The notes beneath the pieces were generated by a model. The model saw nothing but the letters and a program-made list of their open reading frames with translations, had not been told where the DNA came from and did no database searches. Shown in pieces: positions 11,657 to 15,652 of a DNA stretch of 15,652 bases. The DNA lies in NCBI GenBank assembly GCA_017548445.1, contig JAFYZZ010000045.1, positions 1 to 15,652 on the forward strand. Reading direction: 5' to 3'. Positions within the stretch are counted from its first letter, which is position 1; each line of letters starts with the position of its first letter. The translations under genes were made by a program, and so were the position numbers. The stretch comes from Bacteroidales bacterium. Lineage in GTDB: Bacteria > Bacteroidota > Bacteroidia > Bacteroidales > UBA932.

Positions 11657-13351
11657 ATGCGAAAATTTCTATGCACCCTCCTGGCCGTGACGGCCTTCGC
11701 CGCCGGCCGGACGGACGCATGCACCAACGTCATCGTCAGCCCCGGCGCCAGCGCCGACGGCTCCAGCATGGTCTCCTACGCCGCCGATTCCCACGGCCTC
11801 TTCGGTGAACTCTATTTCCGCCCCGCGGGCCGTTTCGCCCCGGGCAGCCCCCTCGCCATCCGCGAGTGGGACACGGGCAAGCCGATGGGCGACATCGCCC
11901 AGGTCGCGCGCACCTGGCAGACCGTCGGCAATATGAACCAGCGCCAGCTGATCATCGGCGAGACCACCTGGGGCGGCCGCGAAGAGCAGGTCAACCCCGA
12001 CGGCATCATGGACTACGGCTCCCTGATCTATATCACCCTGCAGCGCGCCACGACGGCGCGCGAGGCCATCCAGACCATCGTGGAGCTGGCCAACACCTAC
12101 GGCTACCCTTCCGAGGGAGAGTCCTTCTCGATCGCCGACCCGCAGGAAGCCTGGGTGATGGACCTCGTGGGCAAGGGCGCCCAGAAGGGCATCGTGTGGG
12201 TGGCGCGGCGCGTGCCGGACGGCTACATCTGCGCCCACGCCAACCAGGCCCGCATCACGCGTTTCCCGCTGGACGACCCGGACAACTGCCTCTACGCCCC
12301 GGACGTGATCAGCTTCGCCCGCGAGCAGGGCTGGTATGAGGGCGAGGACGCGGATTTCAGCTTCCGCGACGCCTACAATCCGCTCGATTTCGGCGGGGCC
12401 CGCGCCTGCGACGCCCGCGCCTGGAGCGCCTTCAACATCCTCTGCGACGGCGTCTTCACCTACGAGGAGAACGGGCAGGAGGTCTCCCGCCCCGCCGCCG
12501 ACTGGCTGGACTACGCGATGGGCTATGACCTGCAGAGCGAGATGCCGCTCTTCGTCAAGCCGGCCCGCAAGATCACGGTCAAGGACGTGGCCGATGTGAT
12601 GCGCGACCATTTCGAGGGCACCCCGATGGATATGACCACCGACATCGGCGCGGGCGGCAATGGCCTGCCCTACCGCTGGCGTCCGATGAACTTCACCGTG
12701 GACGGCAAGACCTACCTCAACGAACGTGCGATCGCCACGCAGCAGACGGGCTTCTGGTTCGTCGCACAGGCGCGCGGCTTCCTGCCCGACGAGGTCGGCG
12801 CCCTGATCTGGTTCGGCTGCGACGACGCGGCGACCTCCTACCTCACGCCGATCTACGCCAACCTCACCAAGGTCCCCGAGTGCCTGCGCGAAGGCAACGG
12901 CAACCTGCTCCACTACAGCCCCACCTCCCAGTTCTGGATGTGCAACCGCGTGGCCAACGCCTGCTACAAGATGTACGACCGGATGGCGCCGGTAGCCCGC
13001 GCGGCAGCGGACCGCTTCGAGCGCGACCAGCTCGAGCGCGGCATCCCGCAGATGGACGCGAAGTTGAAAAAGCTCGTCGAGAAAGGCCGTCTGCGCAAGG
13101 CGCGCAAAATGATGACGAAATATAGCGTGGAGACCGCCCAGACGCAGTTCGCGGCCTGGACGAAGCTCGAAGAGACGCTGCTCGTCAAGTTCATCGACGG
13201 CAACATCAAGGCGCAGGCCGAGGACGGCTCCTTCCTGCACACGGAATACGGCGCCGGGTTCCCCGACAAGCTCGAATACGGCGGCTACAACGAGATCTGG
13301 AAGCGCGCCGTGTCGCGTGACCCGCACGCTCCCGTTCTCGAGAGCAAATAG
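11657..13351 (+). CDS. C69-family dipeptidase, exported
   Basis: An N-terminal-nucleophile peptidase of the PepD/C69 family, 564 aa. After a short signal peptide (about 1-21) the sequence CTNVIVSPGAS begins with Cys22, the expected catalytic residue exposed by processing. Family features follow: ADGSSMVSYAADSHG, ETTWGGREEQ, LQRATTAREAIQ, GESFSIADPQEAWVMDLVGKG and HANQARITRF. The C-terminal part is long and helical, as in the larger Bacteroidota members. Dipeptidase activity is known for lactic acid bacterial relatives; the substrate here is unknown, and an export signal suggests peptide scavenging in the periplasm or at the surface. It is the only plus-strand gene in the window. It ends five bases from the stop of the convergent GH30 gene. 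Confidence 0.92.
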   Translation: MRKFLCTLLAVTAFAAGRTDACTNVIVSPGASADGSSMVSYAADSHGLFGELYFRPAGRFAPGSPLAIREWDTGKPMGDIAQVARTWQTVGNMNQRQLIIGETTWGGREEQVNPDGIMDYGSLIYITLQRATTAREAIQTIVELANTYGYPSEGESFSIADPQEAWVMDLVGKGAQKGIVWVARRVPDGYICAHANQARITRFPLDDPDNCLYAPDVISFAREQGWYEGEDADFSFRDAYNPLDFGGARACDARAWSAFNILCDGVFTYEENGQEVSRPAADWLDYAMGYDLQSEMPLFVKPARKITVKDVADVMRDHFEGTPMDMTTDIGAGGNGLPYRWRPMNFTVDGKTYLNERAIATQQTGFWFVAQARGFLPDEVGALIWFGCDDAATSYLTPIYANLTKVPECLREGNGNLLHYSPTSQFWMCNRVANACYKMYDRMAPVARAAADRFERDQLERGIPQMDAKLKKLVEKGRLRKARKMMTKYSVETAQTQFAAWTKLEETLLVKFIDGNIKAQAEDGSFLHTEYGAGFPDKLEYGGYNEIWKRAVSRDPHAPVLESK

Positions 13352-13356
13352 AATTC

Positions 13357-14808
13357 TTATTCCGTCCAGATGACGGACTGGACCGCCCGCGCCGGGATGC
13401 GGCACGCGACGGAGTGTTTGTCCGTCACGAAACAGACCTGCGCCTCCGATCCGCCCTCGTTGAGGATCAGGGCGGCGTAGGAGCCGTCCGGATTGCGATA
13501 GACCTGGTAGGTCAGGCCCGCCGCCTTGTAGCCGCTCGTCCCGAGCCGGACGGCGCCGGGTAGCAGGACCTTGGAGCAGTGCGCCACGTCGTAGAAGTGG
13601 GAATTGCGCACCACCGAGGCCAGCGAATAGTCGTCCGCAGCGATGGACACGGCGCCGTAGCAGGTGCTGCACCCGCGCGGGCGGAACGGCTTGCCCTGGT
13701 AGTCCAGCATCAGGTTCCAGAGCGTCACGCCCTTGCCGTAGCGGCCCAGCGTGCCGAGGAAGATGTCGCGGAAATCGTTGATCAGGCAGTCCTCGAAGCT
13801 GTAGTTCCAGGTGCCGATGGAGGCTTCCGTGAAATAGATTTCCTTGTCCGGGAAACGGGCGTGCACCCCGTCCAGGACGGACACGTTGCCGCCGTAGTTG
13901 TGCCAGGCGGAGCCGGCCACGTAGCGGTTGGCTTCCGGATCCTCGAAGATGTGGACCGGGTAGTCCTGCTGGCCCGACTGGCCGTCGTAGCTGTAGTTGT
14001 GGTCGAACACGAGGACCTTGGTCTTCAGGCCCGCGGCCGCGAAGGCCGGGCCGACCGCCCATTTGATGAAATTGCTCTGCTCCTGCCAGGACATATAGGT
14101 GGACATCGAATTGCCGCGGTTGAGCGGCTCGTTCTGCAGGGTCACGGCCATGATCGGATAGCCGCGGCGCTCCATCTCCCGGACCCACCGGACGAAATAC
14201 TGTGCGTAATCGCCATAATACGCCTCGCCGAGATGGCCGGCATACCACTGGTTGTGGGGCGTCCTGCCGTCCTCGCCGACCTTCATCCAGAGCGGGGCGC
14301 TCCACGGGGACGCGATGATCTTGACGGCCGGATTGATGGCATATATCTCATCGAGGATGGGGAACAGGTACTGCTCATCCAGCGGATGCGCGGCGAAATG
14401 CTCCAGGCCCGGTTCGTCGCACCAGGTGAATTCGTCCATCGAGAAGTCGGAGCCGCCGATGCAGACGCGGATCAGCGAGGAACCCATCCCGGTCTCGCGG
14501 TCGAAGACCTCGCGTAGAAACTCCTTGCGGTCTTCGGCGCTCATCTTGAGCAGGTTGTAGCAGCTGGCCTGCGTGATCGCGAGGCCGAAGCCGTCCACGG
14601 CCTGGAAGGTCTCGCCGGTCAGCGTGACCCGGAAGGCCGCCGCGGCGCCGGGGCGCATCAGGCGGATGCTGCTCTGCTCGAAACGCTGGCCGGCAACGGA
14701 GGTGGTGTAGGCCGTGGCCGTCGCCACCTCCTCCGGCTGCGCGGGTTCGACGCCCTGACAGGCGGTCAGCGCCGCCAGGGCCAGAATCAGGAAGGTATGC
14801 ATCCGCAT
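13357..14808 (-). CDS. Glycoside hydrolase family 30 lipoprotein (beta-glucanase/glucosylceramidase type)
   Basis: It cleaves beta-linked glycans at the cell envelope. The 483-aa product has a lipoprotein signal ending LTAC (Cys17), followed by a short linker. The (beta/alpha)8 region shows DGFGLAITQAS, SLIRVCIGGSDFS, ASPWSAPLWMK, the acid/base Glu227 in TLQNEP and the nucleophile Glu328 in YFTEAS. The C-terminal beta-domain follows. The pattern is that of GH30 clan A enzymes, which include glucosylceramidases and endo-beta-1,6-glucanases. It begins two bases after the stop of the GH3 gene, so both are one operon. In Bacteroides a GH30 and a GH3 act together on fungal beta-1,6-glucan, a reasonable guess for this pair. 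The family is firm; the substrate is inferred. Confidence 0.93.
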   Translation of the reverse strand: MRMHTFLILALAALTACQGVEPAQPEEVATATAYTTSVAGQRFEQSSIRLMRPGAAAAFRVTLTGETFQAVDGFGLAITQASCYNLLKMSAEDRKEFLREVFDRETGMGSSLIRVCIGGSDFSMDEFTWCDEPGLEHFAAHPLDEQYLFPILDEIYAINPAVKIIASPWSAPLWMKVGEDGRTPHNQWYAGHLGEAYYGDYAQYFVRWVREMERRGYPIMAVTLQNEPLNRGNSMSTYMSWQEQSNFIKWAVGPAFAAAGLKTKVLVFDHNYSYDGQSGQQDYPVHIFEDPEANRYVAGSAWHNYGGNVSVLDGVHARFPDKEIYFTEASIGTWNYSFEDCLINDFRDIFLGTLGRYGKGVTLWNLMLDYQGKPFRPRGCSTCYGAVSIAADDYSLASVVRNSHFYDVAHCSKVLLPGAVRLGTSGYKAAGLTYQVYRNPDGSYAALILNEGGSEAQVCFVTDKHSVACRIPARAVQSVIWTE

Positions 14809-14810
14809 CG

Positions 14811-15652
14811 CTAGTGGATCTGGAAGGAAAGCGGCTCGCCGGAGGCGCTGTCGCCGGCGATCCAGAGCTGGAAGTCGCCCGGCTCCACTTTCTTCTTGCC
14901 GTCCGGGCCCCAGAAGGCCAGGTCGGACACGGGAATCTCCACCTCCACGCGGCAGTTTTCGCCGGGACGGAGGGTCACACGCTCGAAGTGCTTGAGCTCC
15001 TTGACGGGGCGCGTGAACGAGCCCACGAGGTCGCGGACATAGACCTGCACGACCTCGGTGCCCGGGCGGTCGCCCGTGTTGGTCAGGGTGCAGGAGGCGC
15101 GGACCACGCCGTCAGGCCCGCCGGAGACCTTGTCCAGCGACAGGTCGGAATAGGCGAAGGTCGTGTAGCTCAGGCCGTAGCCGAACGGAAAGAGCGGATA
15201 CGCACCGTAATCCAGGTAGTAGGAGGTATTGCCCAGCGAGGTCTGCCCGGCCTCGGCGGGGATGTCGTCCAGCAGCGTTTCGCCGCGATAGGGGCGCCCG
15301 GTCATATGGTGGCTGTAGTACATCGGCACCTGCCCCACCGTCCGGAGGAAGGTGACGGGCGTCTTGCCGGACGGGTTGACGTCGCCGAAAATGAGGTTGG
15401 CGAGCGCCGGACCGCCCATCGTGCCGGGATGGAAGCTGTAGAGCATCGCGTTGCAATGGGCGAGGTCGCGCTCGACGGTGAGCGGCCGGCCGGCCATCAC
15501 CGTGGCCACGACCGGCTTGCCGGTGGCCTGCAGGGCCGCGAGCAGCTCGCTCTGCGCGCCTTTCAGGTTGAGGTCCGCGAGCGTATGGGCTTCGCCCGAA
15601 TGGATGGCCTCCTCGCCGAGGAAGGCGAGCACGACGTCCGCGCGGCGGGCGG
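14811..15652 (-). CDS. Glycoside hydrolase family 3 beta-glucosidase, C-terminal part (5' end outside window)
   Basis: The frame is open to the right edge (ARRADVVLAFLGEEAIHSGE at the edge), so only about 280 residues of a protein usually over 700 aa are present. Visible are the end of the (alpha/beta)6 sandwich (GEEAIHSGEA, GKPVVATVMAGRPL, GDVNPSGKTPVTFLRTVGQ), the FPFGYGLSYTTF motif that leads into the fibronectin III-like domain, and that domain itself (TNTGDRPGTEVVQVYVRD, VKELKHFERV). The catalytic Asp lies in the missing N-terminal part. These are BglX-like exo-acting beta-glucosidases that release glucose from oligosaccharides. It is translated just ahead of the GH30 gene and probably finishes the products of that enzyme. 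Confidence 0.93.
   Translation of the reverse strand, partial: ARRADVVLAFLGEEAIHSGEAHTLADLNLKGAQSELLAALQATGKPVVATVMAGRPLTVERDLAHCNAMLYSFHPGTMGGPALANLIFGDVNPSGKTPVTFLRTVGQVPMYYSHHMTGRPYRGETLLDDIPAEAGQTSLGNTSYYLDYGAYPLFPFGYGLSYTTFAYSDLSLDKVSGGPDGVVRASCTLTNTGDRPGTEVVQVYVRDLVGSFTRPVKELKHFERVTLRPGENCRVEVEIPVSDLAFWGPDGKKKVEPGDFQLWIAGDSASGEPLSFQIH

Noticed and set aside
11669..14305. 878-codon minus-strand frame
   Set aside because: It spans the reverse of the C69 gene and an alternative frame of the GH30 gene; it is Arg/Gly/Ala-rich shadow reading due to high GC.
1..15652. CRISPR array or tRNA/rRNA genes
   Set aside because: No regularly spaced repeats and no recognisable tRNA arms or rRNA blocks were seen; the repeats present occur only twice and are intergenic or queF-derived.

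Overview
The window reads as a chromosomal segment of a GC-rich member of Bacteroidales (Bacteroidota). The signs are promoters of the TTTG / TAnnTTTG type, a Bacteroidota TPR regulator-like protein, a DUF3244-like secreted protein, a PheS with the CNIC...CNIC cysteine cluster, and a GH3-GH30 pair like those of glycan-utilisation loci. Genus is not resolvable by eye; a Rikenellaceae or Cryptobacteroides-like bacterium is a guess.

Left part (1-2530, all on the minus strand): an apparently C-terminally truncated TPR/transmembrane protein, a small DUF3244-like exported protein with a clear promoter, and a 16-codon remnant of the 3' end of queF followed by its own terminator.

Centre (about 2530-8973, minus strand, visibly AT-richer than the right side): a compact RiPP (ribosomally made, modified peptide) cluster. 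In transcription order it holds a ~190-bp structured repeat carrying a promoter, a structured 5' leader, precursor peptide 2, a hairpin, a radical SAM/SPASM maturase, a C39-peptidase ABC exporter, a HlyD-type adaptor, a second copy of the 5' leader, precursor peptide 1, a terminator, and a second copy of the structured repeat with a promoter. The two precursors share a double-glycine leader but have different cysteine-containing cores. The simplest model is that the maturase crosslinks the cores, the C39 domain cuts after Gly-Gly, and the ABC/HlyD pair exports the product. The segment is bracketed by a 32-bp perfect direct repeat that belongs to the 3' end of queF, so it looks like an island that entered the queF 3' end and duplicated it. 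No integrase is visible.

Right part (8923-15652, GC-rich housekeeping and glycan genes): intact queF and a YhhQ-type queuosine-precursor transporter (one tight operon), pheS and a small secreted protein, a C69-family peptidase on the plus strand, then a convergent GH30 / GH3 pair, the GH3 running off the right edge.

The most notable material is the two-precursor rSAM/C39 cluster, the conserved untranslated leader in front of both precursors, the duplicated promoter-bearing repeats, and the queF-tail boundary repeats.
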